Counted from the first letter of the stretch, positions 1-5,625 are shown. The stretch is DNA of 6,587 nucleotides from JAYVSZ01 sp043774925 (GCA_043774925.1 JAYVSZ010000025.1:1-6587); one strand, 5' to 3'. Notes: generated by a model from the letters alone, not told the origin. Translations and numbers: made by a program.

Positions 1-6
1 TGACAT
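1..6 (-). CDS. rplF: 50S ribosomal protein L6, first two codons only (partial)
   Basis: Only ATG TCA (Met-Ser) of this gene lies in the window; the rest runs off the low-coordinate edge. The start is supported by an AAGGAG Shine-Dalgarno sequence at 13-18, six bases upstream of the ATG, which overlaps the TAA stop of rpsH. rplF follows rpsH in the canonical spc operon, and L6 proteins commonly begin Met-Ser-Arg. L6 is a two-domain protein of the large subunit near the sarcin-ricin loop. The identity is inferred from position and start context, not from protein sequence. Confidence 0.75.
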
Positions 7-16
7 TTGCTTCTCC

Positions 17-412
17 TTAAGCCACTACGCACAACACTTCGCCACCGATACCGGCTGCTTGTGCTTTACGATCTGTCATTACACCCTTGGATGTAGACAC
101 AATTGTCACACCAAGACCATTCATTACTTTAGGGATATCTTGACCACTTTTGTAAACACGGAGACCCGGTTTACTGATGCGCTCAATCTTCTCAATGACT
201 GGAAGTCCAGCATAATACTTCAAGCTAATGCTTAACACAGGCTTACCCTCATTAGGCAGCACGGCGAAGTCGTCAATATAGCCTTCGTCTTTTAGCACAT
301 TAGCAATAGCACCTTTTAATTTAGATGCAGGCATAGAAACCGATAATTTGTTAACCATTTGCGCATTACGAATGCGGGTCAACATGTCGGCGATTGGATC
401 ACTCATACTCAT
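17..412 (-). CDS. rpsH: 30S ribosomal protein S8
   Basis: S8 is a primary 16S rRNA binder of the central domain (helix 21) and, in E. coli, the translational repressor of the spc operon. The protein has 131 residues, the usual length. It shows the family N-terminus SDPIADMLTRIRNA and the C-terminal RNA-binding motif STSKGVMTDRKA at about 106-117, followed by GGEVLC. The first ATG (412) is chosen over the one at 406 because AAAGGA lies 7 bases upstream of it and only 13 from the other; MSMSDPIADM is also a familiar betaproteobacterial S8 start. It sits 15 nt after rpsN and 10 nt before rplF. Nothing is abnormal. Confidence 0.98.
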   Translation of the reverse strand: MSMSDPIADMLTRIRNAQMVNKLSVSMPASKLKGAIANVLKDEGYIDDFAVLPNEGKPVLSISLKYYAGLPVIEKIERISKPGLRVYKSGQDIPKVMNGLGVTIVSTSKGVMTDRKAQAAGIGGEVLCVVA

Positions 413-427
413 AGATCTGTCCTTTAA

Positions 428-733
428 TTACCAGCTAGCTTTGGTGATGCCTGGCACTTGGCCACTCATCATCAAATCGCGTAATTTGCTACGCCCGATA
501 CCAAATTTACTGAACACGCCACGTGGACGGCCAGTGAGAGCACAACGGTTACGTAAACGCACTGGGCTTGAATTGCGTGGCAAAGCCTGCAATTTAGCAC
601 GCGCATCACGACGATCTTCAGCACTGGCTTTTTGATCGTTAATGATTGCATTGATCGCATCACGTTTAGCTGCGAATTTTTCTACAGTGGCGCGACGTTT
701 AACTTCGCGCTCTGTCATACATGTTTTTGCCAT
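428..733 (-). CDS. rpsN: 30S ribosomal protein S14, zinc-independent long form
   Basis: S14 binds late in 30S head assembly, next to S3 and S10. The protein has 101 residues, typical of the long proteobacterial type. The conserved core RNRCALTGRPRG (about 61-72) is followed by GIGRSKLRDL and the terminal KASW. Only two cysteines are present (5 and 64) and there is no CxxC pair, so this is the zinc-free C- paralogue rather than the short zinc-binding form. AAAGG lies 7 bases before the ATG, in the 17-nt gap after rplE. S14 between L5 and S8 is the standard spc order. Confidence 0.98.
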   Translation of the reverse strand: MAKTCMTEREVKRRATVEKFAAKRDAINAIINDQKASAEDRRDARAKLQALPRNSSPVRLRNRCALTGRPRGVFSKFGIGRSKLRDLMMSGQVPGITKASW

Positions 734-750
734 GTCCTAGCCTTTAATAT

Positions 751-1290
751 CTAGTTTCTAAAAGGAAAATTAAACGCCTGAAGTAAAGCTTTCGCTTCTT
801 CGTCAGTTTTTGCCGTTGTCGTAATCGTAATATTCATACCGCGAATTACATCGATTTTATCGTATTCAATTTCCGGGAATATAATTTGCTCTTTTACGCC
901 CATGTTGTAGTTGCCACGACCGTCAAATGATTTCGCCGAAATGCCGCGGAAGTCACGAATACGTGGGATTGCAACCGTTACCAAGCGATCCAAGAACTCA
1001 TACATACGCTCACGGCGTAAAGTCACTTTGCAACCAACAGGATAATCATCGCGGATTTTAAATGCCGCAACAGATTTTTTCGCTTTGGTCACCACCACTT
1101 TTTGACCAGCGATTTTTTCCATGTCACCAACTGCATTTTCCATCACTTTTTTATCCGCAACCGCTTCGCCCACGCCCATATTCAGCGTAATTTTTTCAAT
1201 ACGAGGCACTTGCATTACTGATGTGTAGCCGAACTGCTCAGTCATTTTTTTTACGATTGAGTCTTTATAAATTTGTTTTAAGCGCGCCAT
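751..1290 (-). CDS. rplE: 50S ribosomal protein L5
   Basis: L5 binds 5S rRNA and forms part of the central protuberance of the large subunit, contacting S13 and P-site tRNA. The protein has 179 residues, the usual bacterial length. The family signature IEKITLNMGVGEA is at 31-43, with the conserved GNYNMGVKEQIIFPEI region at about 126-141 and the C-terminal block MNITITTTAKTDEEA. AGGA (1297-1300) is 6 bases before the ATG and overlaps the TAG stop of rplX. The start codon can also pair with the end of rplX in a short hairpin (1285-1305, listed separately), the place where E. coli has its S8 repressor site. Confidence 0.98.
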   Translation of the reverse strand: MARLKQIYKDSIVKKMTEQFGYTSVMQVPRIEKITLNMGVGEAVADKKVMENAVGDMEKIAGQKVVVTKAKKSVAAFKIRDDYPVGCKVTLRRERMYEFLDRLVTVAIPRIRDFRGISAKSFDGRGNYNMGVKEQIIFPEIEYDKIDVIRGMNITITTTAKTDEEAKALLQAFNFPFRN

Positions 1291-1305
1291 AATTTTTCCT
1301 ATGCG
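1285..1305 (-). promoter_or_regulatory. Small hairpin over the rplX stop and rplE start (possible translational control site)
   Basis: In the mRNA, CGCATA (1305-1300) can pair with TATG-G-CG (1291-1285), giving six base pairs with one bulged G and an eight-base loop. The loop holds most of the rplE Shine-Dalgarno sequence, while the stem contains the rplX stop bases and the rplE ATG. E. coli S8 represses spc translation by binding near the rplE start, so the location is suggestive. The stem is short, and I could not match it confidently to the S8-binding core of 16S helix 21. Confidence 0.3.
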
Positions 1306-1616
1306 TCCACAGCTTCGCCGTTAGATTTGTATACACGAACCTTACGGCCATCTTTTAATATTTTGTAACCAACACGGTCTGCTTTTTGTGTCGCTGCATT
1401 AAACAAAGCTACGTTAGATATATGGATTGGCATTTCTTTAGTAATAATGCCACCAGCAATGCCTTTCATAGGGTTTGGTTTAGCGTGTTTTTTTACAATG
1501 TTAACACCTTCAACCAGCACCTGGTCTGTATCCAGCACGCGCGACACTGTGCCGCGTTTGCCTTTATCTTTACCCGTGTTAACGATGATTTGATCACCTT
1601 TGTGAATTTTGCTCAT
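1299..1616 (-). CDS. rplX: 50S ribosomal protein L24
   Basis: L24 is an assembly-initiator protein that binds the 5' domain of 23S rRNA near the exit of the polypeptide tunnel. The protein has 105 residues, the usual length. The N-terminal KOW motif is clear (KGDQIIVNTGKDKGKRGTV, about 6-24), followed by the conserved VEGVNIVKKHAKPNP segment (about 35-49). AGGA lies 8 bases upstream of the ATG in the 24-nt gap after rplN. Its TAG stop overlaps the Shine-Dalgarno sequence of rplE, so coupling to rplE is likely. Confidence 0.98.
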   Translation of the reverse strand: MSKIHKGDQIIVNTGKDKGKRGTVSRVLDTDQVLVEGVNIVKKHAKPNPMKGIAGGIITKEMPIHISNVALFNAATQKADRVGYKILKDGRKVRVYKSNGEAVDA

Positions 1617-1640
1617 TTTATTTGTCCTGTTCTTTCGCTC

Positions 1641-2009
1641 TTACAATACTTCTGGAGCTAGAGAAACGATTTTCATGAAACGCTCACTACGTAGTTCGCG
1701 TGTCACTGGCCCAAAAATACGAGTGCCAATCGGTTCAAGCTTAGCATTTAACAACACAGCGGCATTGGCATCAAACTTAACTAAAGAGCCATCTGGACGA
1801 CGCACGCCTTTGGCAGTGCGCACCACAACCGCATTGTAGATTTCGCCTTTTTTAACGCGACCACGTGGGGCAGCATCTTTGATGCTGACTTTGATGATGT
1901 CACCAATACTGGCGTAACGGCGCTTAGAACCACCTAATACCTTGATGCATTGCACAGAGCGCGCACCAGTGTTATCGGCTACTTCAAGCCTTGATTGCAT
2001 TTGAATCAT
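1641..2009 (-). CDS. rplN: 50S ribosomal protein L14
   Basis: L14 sits at the subunit interface (bridge B8 region) beside L3 and L19 and is the first gene of the spc operon. With the ATG at 2009 the protein has 122 residues, exactly the family length, and begins with the classic MIQMQSRLEVADNTGA. The stretch SVQCIKVLGGSKRRYA and a C-terminal FMKIVSLAPEVL confirm it. The frame stays open upstream to a GTG at 2054, but that 15-residue extension is unlike any L14. The chosen start has GGAG at 2019-2022, 9 bases upstream. It is preceded by its own promoter and a potentially structured leader. Confidence 0.98.
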   Translation of the reverse strand: MIQMQSRLEVADNTGARSVQCIKVLGGSKRRYASIGDIIKVSIKDAAPRGRVKKGEIYNAVVVRTAKGVRRPDGSLVKFDANAAVLLNAKLEPIGTRIFGPVTRELRSERFMKIVSLAPEVL

Positions 2010-2139
2010 GAGAATAATCTCCAACTTAATCCGTGTTAACCAAACAGCCGCCACTCAAAAAGTACGGCCAATAGACCACGGTCAGTATTGGGGCACTTGC
2101 TTTTGTAAGCCCGCTAGGGATATACGAGTGCCGAAAAGT
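2010..2139 (-). promoter_or_regulatory. Predicted structured 5' leader of the spc operon mRNA
   Basis: This non-coding stretch lies between the predicted transcription start (about 2139) and the rplN ATG. Read by hand, it folds into three adjoining helices. Helix 1 (2132-2092) pairs GGCACT with AGTGCC and holds inner stems CCC-TAGC-GGG and CTT-ACAA-AAG. Helix 2 (2091-2068) pairs CCAATA with TATTGG, then GAC with GTC around a CGTG loop. Helix 3 (2067-2048) pairs CCGTACT with AGT-G-GCGG (one G-U pair, one bulged G) around TTTTG. No unpaired base separates the helices. A weaker stem GAGA-TTAT-TCTC (2021-2010) covers part of the rplN ribosome binding site. A control function is inferred from the fold and position only. 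A competing pairing, GGGC (2112-2109) with GCCC (2094-2091), would disrupt helix 1. Confidence 0.5.
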
Positions 2140-2144
2140 CCAAC

Positions 2145-2174
2145 ATTATATACTGCATTAACATCTTCTATCAA
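2145..2174 (-). promoter_or_regulatory. Sigma70-type promoter of the spc operon
   Basis: On the minus strand, TTGATA (2174-2169, five of six consensus bases) is separated by 18 bp from a perfect TATAAT (2150-2145). Transcription should start at about 2138-2140. Upstream, 2175-2205 is AT-rich (it includes AGATAATAAATGCATTTT), consistent with a UP element as expected for a heavily used ribosomal-protein promoter. The E. coli spc promoter is likewise in the rpsQ-rplN gap. No hairpin with a T-run follows rpsQ, so this promoter probably supplements read-through from the S10 operon rather than replacing it. Confidence 0.85.
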
Positions 2175-2205
2175 CTAGAAAATGCATTTATTATCTAACT
2201 AAGCC

Positions 2206-2463
2206 TTAAGCTTTGCTTGTTACCTTACTTACCACCCAGCTCTTAGTCTTAGAGAGTGGGCGGCTTTCTGTAATTGTGACTAAGTCACCTTCTTTGCACG
2301 CGTTTGTTTCATCGTGTGCGTGGAATTTTTTTGATTTAGCCATCACCTTGCCGATTAATGGGTGCTTCACTTTGCGCTCCACCAATACGGTTACAGTTTT
2401 GTCCATTTTGTCACTCACTACGCGGCCGCTTAAAGAGCGAACGACTTTTGCTTGTTCAGTCAT
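2206..2463 (-). CDS. rpsQ: 30S ribosomal protein S17
   Basis: S17 is a primary 16S rRNA binder of the 5' domain and the last gene of the S10 operon. It has an OB-fold, with the conserved GRVVSDKMDKTVTVLVER near the N-terminus and the signature GDLVTITESRPLSKTKSW at about 59-76. Three ATG codons stand in tandem (2469, 2466, 2463). AAGGGA at 2471-2476 is only 1 and 4 bases from the first two but 7 from the third, so the third is chosen, giving 85 residues beginning MTEQAKVV. Annotation from 2469 (87 residues) is possible. It starts just after rpmC and is followed by the promoter-bearing gap. Confidence 0.97.
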   Translation of the reverse strand: MTEQAKVVRSLSGRVVSDKMDKTVTVLVERKVKHPLIGKVMAKSKKFHAHDETNACKEGDLVTITESRPLSKTKSWVVSKVTSKA

Positions 2464-2477
2464 CATCATTTCCCTTG

Positions 2478-2669
2478 TTAGGCTTTCGCTTTTTCAGCAA
2501 TTATGGTCTTAACACGCGCGATATCGCGACGTGTTTTTTGAATTTGATCGGGCTTGTTAAGCTGTTGTGTTGCTGCTTGCATGCGCAATGAAAATTGTGC
2601 ACGACGCAGCTCAATCAACTCGCTATTAAGCGCTTCAGGGGTTTTGTTTCTTAATTCGCTAGCTTTCAT
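2478..2669 (-). CDS. rpmC: 50S ribosomal protein L29
   Basis: L29 is a small helical-hairpin protein at the tunnel exit, next to L23, where it contributes to the docking site for chaperones and targeting factors. The protein has 63 residues, the usual size. It begins MKASELRNKTPEAL, keeps the ELRRAQFSLRMQ segment of the first helix, and has the family signature KTRRDIARVKTII at 45-57. AAGGA lies 8 bases upstream of the ATG, in the 11-nt gap after rplP. Confidence 0.98.
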   Translation of the reverse strand: MKASELRNKTPEALNSELIELRRAQFSLRMQAATQQLNKPDQIQKTRRDIARVKTIIAEKAKA

Positions 2670-2680
2670 CTTTATCTTCC

Positions 2681-3097
2681 TTAACTACCAAGTTGACGTG
2701 TCATAAACACGGTTTCAATTGGCAATTTAGCTGCTGCTAATTTGAATGCTTCGCGCGCCAGCTCTTCGCTCACGCCATCCATTTCATATAGCATTTTGCC
2801 TGGTTGAATTTGAGCAACGTAAAACTCTGTACTACCTTTACCGTTACCCATACGCACTTCAGCAGGTTTTTTAGAAATTGGTTGATCTGGAAAAATACGA
2901 ATCCATACACGGCCACCACGCTTAATGTGACGTGTCATCACCCGACGTGCGGCTTCGATTTGACGCGCAGTCAAACGACCGCGACCAATCGCTTTTAATC
3001 CAAAATCACCAAAACTTACTTTATTACCAGTCGTTGCAATGCCCTTATTGCGGCCTTTTTGCATCTTGCGGTATTTCTGTCTAGACGGTTGCAGCAT
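2681..3097 (-). CDS. rplP: 50S ribosomal protein L16
   Basis: L16 organises the A-site side of the peptidyl-transferase region and contacts tRNA elbows. The protein has 138 residues, close to the E. coli length. The start MLQPSRQKYRKMQKGRNKG and the block GRGRLTARQIEAARR (about 38-52) are diagnostic. Arg82, in VRMGNGKG, matches E. coli Arg81, the residue hydroxylated by the RoxA/YcfD oxygenase, so the modification site is kept. The first 17 bp overlap the end of rpsC in another frame, and its GAGGG Shine-Dalgarno sequence lies inside rpsC, so translation is probably coupled to S3. Confidence 0.98.
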   Translation of the reverse strand: MLQPSRQKYRKMQKGRNKGIATTGNKVSFGDFGLKAIGRGRLTARQIEAARRVMTRHIKRGGRVWIRIFPDQPISKKPAEVRMGNGKGSTEFYVAQIQPGKMLYEMDGVSEELAREAFKLAAAKLPIETVFMTRQLGS

Positions 3098-3827
3098 CTT
3101 TAGCCCTCGGCTTTCTTACTTTTTTCTCTGGTTCAGCGGTTGGCATTGCGGCAGCAGCTTGCGCAGCAGCTAAAGTAGCCATGCTTGCAGGCGCATTTTC
3201 TTTAAACACTTCACCTTTGAACACCCAAACTTTAATACCAATAATGCCGTATGTAGTAGAAGCTTCAGCTACACCGTAATCAATATCAGCGCGTAATGTA
3301 TGTAGAGGCACACGGCCTTCGCGATACCATTCAGTACGTGCAATTTCAATGCCGTTCAAACGGCCAGCACTCATGATTTTGATACCTTGAGCGCCTAAAC
3401 GCATCGCGTTTTGCATGGCACGCTTCATCGCACGACGGAACATGACACGCTTTTCTAATTGTTGCGCAATTGATTGCGCAATCAATGTGGCATCAATTTC
3501 AGGTTTGCGCACTTCTTCAATGTTCAAATGCACTGGCACGCCCATTAAACCCTGTAGTGCAGCGCGCAACGATTCAATATCTTCGCCTTTTTTACCAATC
3601 ACAACACCTGGACGCGCGCTGTAAATGGTGATTTTTGCATTTTTAGCGGGGCGTTCAATAATAATTTTACTTACTGCTGCGTTTGCTAATTTTTTATTTA
3701 AGAATTCACGCACCTTAATGTCACCTTGCAACATCGCTGGAAAGTTTTTGGTATTTGCATACCAACGTGAAGACCAGTTTTTTTGAACTGCTAGGCGGAA
3801 GCCAATTGGATGTATTTTTTGTCCCAT
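3081..3827 (-). CDS. rpsC: 30S ribosomal protein S3
   Basis: S3 forms the mRNA entry tunnel in the 30S head with S4 and S5. The protein has 248 residues, longer than the E. coli protein because of a C-terminal tail. The N-terminus MGQKIHPIGFRL is typical; the type II KH domain carries its GxxG loop as GKKG at 78-81. Arg131, Arg132 and Lys135, linked to mRNA helicase activity in E. coli, are conserved at the same positions. After about residue 207 the tail is alanine-rich (about 213-230) and then basic (KKVRKPRAK). AAAGG lies 6 bases upstream of the ATG, inside the end of rplV one base away. The 3' end overlaps rplP by 17 bp. Confidence 0.98.
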   Translation of the reverse strand: MGQKIHPIGFRLAVQKNWSSRWYANTKNFPAMLQGDIKVREFLNKKLANAAVSKIIIERPAKNAKITIYSARPGVVIGKKGEDIESLRAALQGLMGVPVHLNIEEVRKPEIDATLIAQSIAQQLEKRVMFRRAMKRAMQNAMRLGAQGIKIMSAGRLNGIEIARTEWYREGRVPLHTLRADIDYGVAEASTTYGIIGIKVWVFKGEVFKENAPASMATLAAAQAAAAMPTAEPEKKVRKPRAKDAATV

Positions 3828-3828
3828 A

Positions 3829-4167
3829 TTATGCCTTTGTATCGCCGACTGTCACATGAATGTGGCAGGTTGGTTTAATGATTTTGCCAGCACGGCCTTT
3901 AGCGCGAGGGCGAATGCGTTTTAACACAATGCCTTTATCTACATAAATTGAAGTGACTTTCAACTCATCGATATCTGCACCATTGTTATGCTCTGCATTG
4001 GCAATCGCTGATTCCACGACTTTTTTGATAATCTCAGCACCTTTTTTAGGTGTGAAATTCAAAATGTTAAGTGCGTGATCTACTTTTTTGCCACGTACAA
4101 GGTCAGCCACCAGTCTCGCTTTTTGCGGAGAAAGATGCACACCTCTTAATATTGCTGTTACTTGCAT
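3829..4167 (-). CDS. rplV: 50S ribosomal protein L22
   Basis: L22 binds all six 23S rRNA domains early in assembly; its long beta hairpin lines the exit tunnel opposite L4. The protein is 112 residues, near family length. LSPQKARLVADLVRGK (about 12-27) and the tunnel hairpin region KRIRPRAKGRAGKIIKPT (about 83-100) are conserved. Two ATGs stand in tandem (4170, 4167). AGGAG at 4174-4178 is 3 bases from the first and 6 from the second, so the second is preferred; annotation from 4170 adds one Met. The Shine-Dalgarno sequence overlaps the TAG stop of rpsS. Confidence 0.97.
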   Translation of the reverse strand: MQVTAILRGVHLSPQKARLVADLVRGKKVDHALNILNFTPKKGAEIIKKVVESAIANAEHNNGADIDELKVTSIYVDKGIVLKRIRPRAKGRAGKIIKPTCHIHVTVGDTKA

Positions 4168-4176
4168 CATAAGCTC

Positions 4177-4452
4177 CTATTTCTTCGCTTTTCTATCAGC
4201 AGCGTGGCCTCTGAACGTGCGCGTTAACGCAAACTCACCCAGTTTGTGACCAATCATGTTTTCAGAAATTAACACTGGCACATGCTGTTTACCATTGTGA
4301 ATTGCTATCGTTAAACCGATAAAATCAGGCAAAATGGTAGAACGGCGTGACCAAGTTTTAATTGGCTTGCGATCGCGATTTGCAGCCGCAACTTCTACTT
4401 TTTTCGCCAAATGCCCATCTACAAATGGACCCTTTTTAATTGAACGACCCAT
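4177..4452 (-). CDS. rpsS: 30S ribosomal protein S19
   Basis: S19 lies in the head of the small subunit, forms a complex with S13, and reaches the A-site finger of 23S rRNA. The protein has 91 residues, the usual length. It starts MGRSIKKGPFVDGHL and carries the family signature MIGHKLGEFALTRTFRGH at 66-83. Its start is only 4 nt after the rplB stop. The likely ribosome binding sequence, TAAGG, is in the last codons of rplB with a 7-base spacer, so initiation probably depends on ribosomes finishing rplB. Confidence 0.98.
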   Translation of the reverse strand: MGRSIKKGPFVDGHLAKKVEVAAANRDRKPIKTWSRRSTILPDFIGLTIAIHNGKQHVPVLISENMIGHKLGEFALTRTFRGHAADRKAKK

Positions 4453-4456
4453 ATAA

Positions 4457-5290
4457 TTACCTTACGCCTCTCGGACGACGACTAATACGCATATTATCAG
4501 TACGCTTGTTACTACGCGTACGATAGCCTTTTGTTTTCACACCCCATGGACTTACTGGGTTCATGCCGGCTGCAGTTTTACCTTCACCACCACCGTGCGG
4601 GTGATCGACTGGGTTCATCACCACACCGCGAACGGTAGGACGAACACCGCGCCAGCGCATTGCGCCCGCTTTACCGATTGAACGCAATGAATGCTCTTCG
4701 TTACCCACTTCGCCTAAAGTCGCTTTGCAATCCACGTGTACGCGGCGAACTTCGCCAGAACGTAAACGCAATTGCGCATAAGCGCCTTCACGCGCCAGCA
4801 ACTGAACCGAAGTGCCAGCAGAGCGCGCTAACTGCGCACCTTTTCCAGGTTGCAACTCGATACAATGTATCGTGCTACCCACTGGGATGTTGCGCAACGG
4901 CAATGCGTTGCCCACTTTGATTGGCGCTTCAGCACCACTTATCAGTTGCGCACCTGCTGCAATACCGCGCGGCGCGATAATGTAGCGACGCTCACCATCT
5001 GCATAGCAAAGCAAAGCAATATGCGCTGTACGATTTGGATCGTACTCAATATGCTCAACTTTCGCAGGAATGCCGTCTTTATTACGACGGAAATCAATCA
5101 TACGGTAATGTTGTTTATGGCCGCCACCTTGATGGCGCGTTGTAATGTGGCCATTATTATTACGGCCAGCATGTCTGCTTTGACTTTCCAACAGCGGCGC
5201 GTGCGGTTTGCCTTTATATAAATCAGGCGTTACAACCTTCACGACGGCACGGCGGCCGGGGGAAGTTGGTTTGACTTTAATTAATGCCAT
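4457..5290 (-). CDS. rplB: 50S ribosomal protein L2
   Basis: L2 is a primary 23S rRNA binder needed for subunit association and peptidyl-transferase activity. The protein has 277 residues, four more than E. coli. Conserved parts include KPTSPGRR near the start, GRNNNGHITTRHQGGGHKQ (about 42-60), the RNA-binding domain with EYDPNRTAHIA, and VDHPHGGGEG (228-237). His230 is the counterpart of E. coli His229, implicated in peptidyl transfer. The C-terminus after NKRTDNM reads RISRRPRGVR, which differs from the common IVRRR ending. AAGGAG lies 7 bases upstream of the ATG in the 11-nt gap after rplW. Confidence 0.98.
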   Translation of the reverse strand: MALIKVKPTSPGRRAVVKVVTPDLYKGKPHAPLLESQSRHAGRNNNGHITTRHQGGGHKQHYRMIDFRRNKDGIPAKVEHIEYDPNRTAHIALLCYADGERRYIIAPRGIAAGAQLISGAEAPIKVGNALPLRNIPVGSTIHCIELQPGKGAQLARSAGTSVQLLAREGAYAQLRLRSGEVRRVHVDCKATLGEVGNEEHSLRSIGKAGAMRWRGVRPTVRGVVMNPVDHPHGGGEGKTAAGMNPVSPWGVKTKGYRTRSNKRTDNMRISRRPRGVR

Positions 5291-5301
5291 GTCTTCTCTC
5301 C

Positions 5302-5625
5302 TTATTCGCCAGCTGCAAAGTTAATTTCTTGACCTGGTTTCAAGCTCACATACGCTTTTTTCCAGTCGTTACGCTTACCTACACGTTTACCAGCACGTTT
5401 AGATTTGCCGAGCACATTAAGCACTGTTACCGCTTGCACTTCCACCTTAAAGACCAGCTCAATTGCTGCTTTAATTTCTGGTTTAGTTGCATCTGTGCGT
5501 ACTTTAAAAGCAATTTGCTGATGTTTATCAGCAACATATGTTGCTTTTTCTGTAATTTGTGGCGCAACAATCACTTGCAGCAAACGATCTAGAGTATGCA
5601 CGCTCATAGTTTTAGCTTCACTCAT
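5302..5625 (-). CDS. rplW: 50S ribosomal protein L23
   Basis: L23 lies at the tunnel exit and is the docking site for trigger factor and the signal recognition particle. The protein has 107 residues, slightly longer than the E. coli one. APQITEKATYVAD (about 21-33) contains Glu26, matching E. coli Glu18, which is needed for trigger factor binding. The basic tunnel loop GKSKRAGKRVGKRNDWKKAYV (about 73-93) is also conserved. The ATG overlaps the rplD stop as ATGA, with GAGGAG 8 bases upstream inside rplD, a typical coupled start. A second ATG at residue 7 has no good ribosome binding sequence and is not favoured. Confidence 0.97.
   Translation of the reverse strand: MSEAKTMSVHTLDRLLQVIVAPQITEKATYVADKHQQIAFKVRTDATKPEIKAAIELVFKVEVQAVTVLNVLGKSKRAGKRVGKRNDWKKAYVSLKPGQEINFAAGE

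Noticed and set aside
472..663. Minus-strand alternate-frame open frame inside rpsN
   Set aside because: rpsN in the correct frame is unmistakable S14. The alternate product resembles nothing and has no initiation context.
2010..2054. Upstream in-frame extension of rplN to a GTG at 2054 (137-residue form)
   Set aside because: The extra 15 residues are absent from the L14 family, the 2009 ATG gives exactly 122 residues with the standard MIQMQSRL start and a GGAG upstream, and the extension would run through predicted leader hairpin 3.
2175..2225. Possible terminator after rpsQ (AAGC-TTAAG-GCTT spanning the stop codon)
   Set aside because: The stem is only four pairs and no T-run follows it on the transcribed strand, so it does not qualify as a factor-independent terminator.
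4850..5221. Plus-strand open frame of 123 codons antisense to rplB
   Set aside because: It lies wholly within a certain L2 gene, its product is cysteine- and threonine-rich with no recognisable domain, and no credible ribosome binding site was seen. It is a coding shadow.
5284..5592. Plus-strand open frame of 102 codons antisense to rplW
   Set aside because: It is the reverse of the L23 gene. Its Phe/Cys-rich hydrophobic product reflects reverse-complemented Lys/Ala codons, not a membrane protein.
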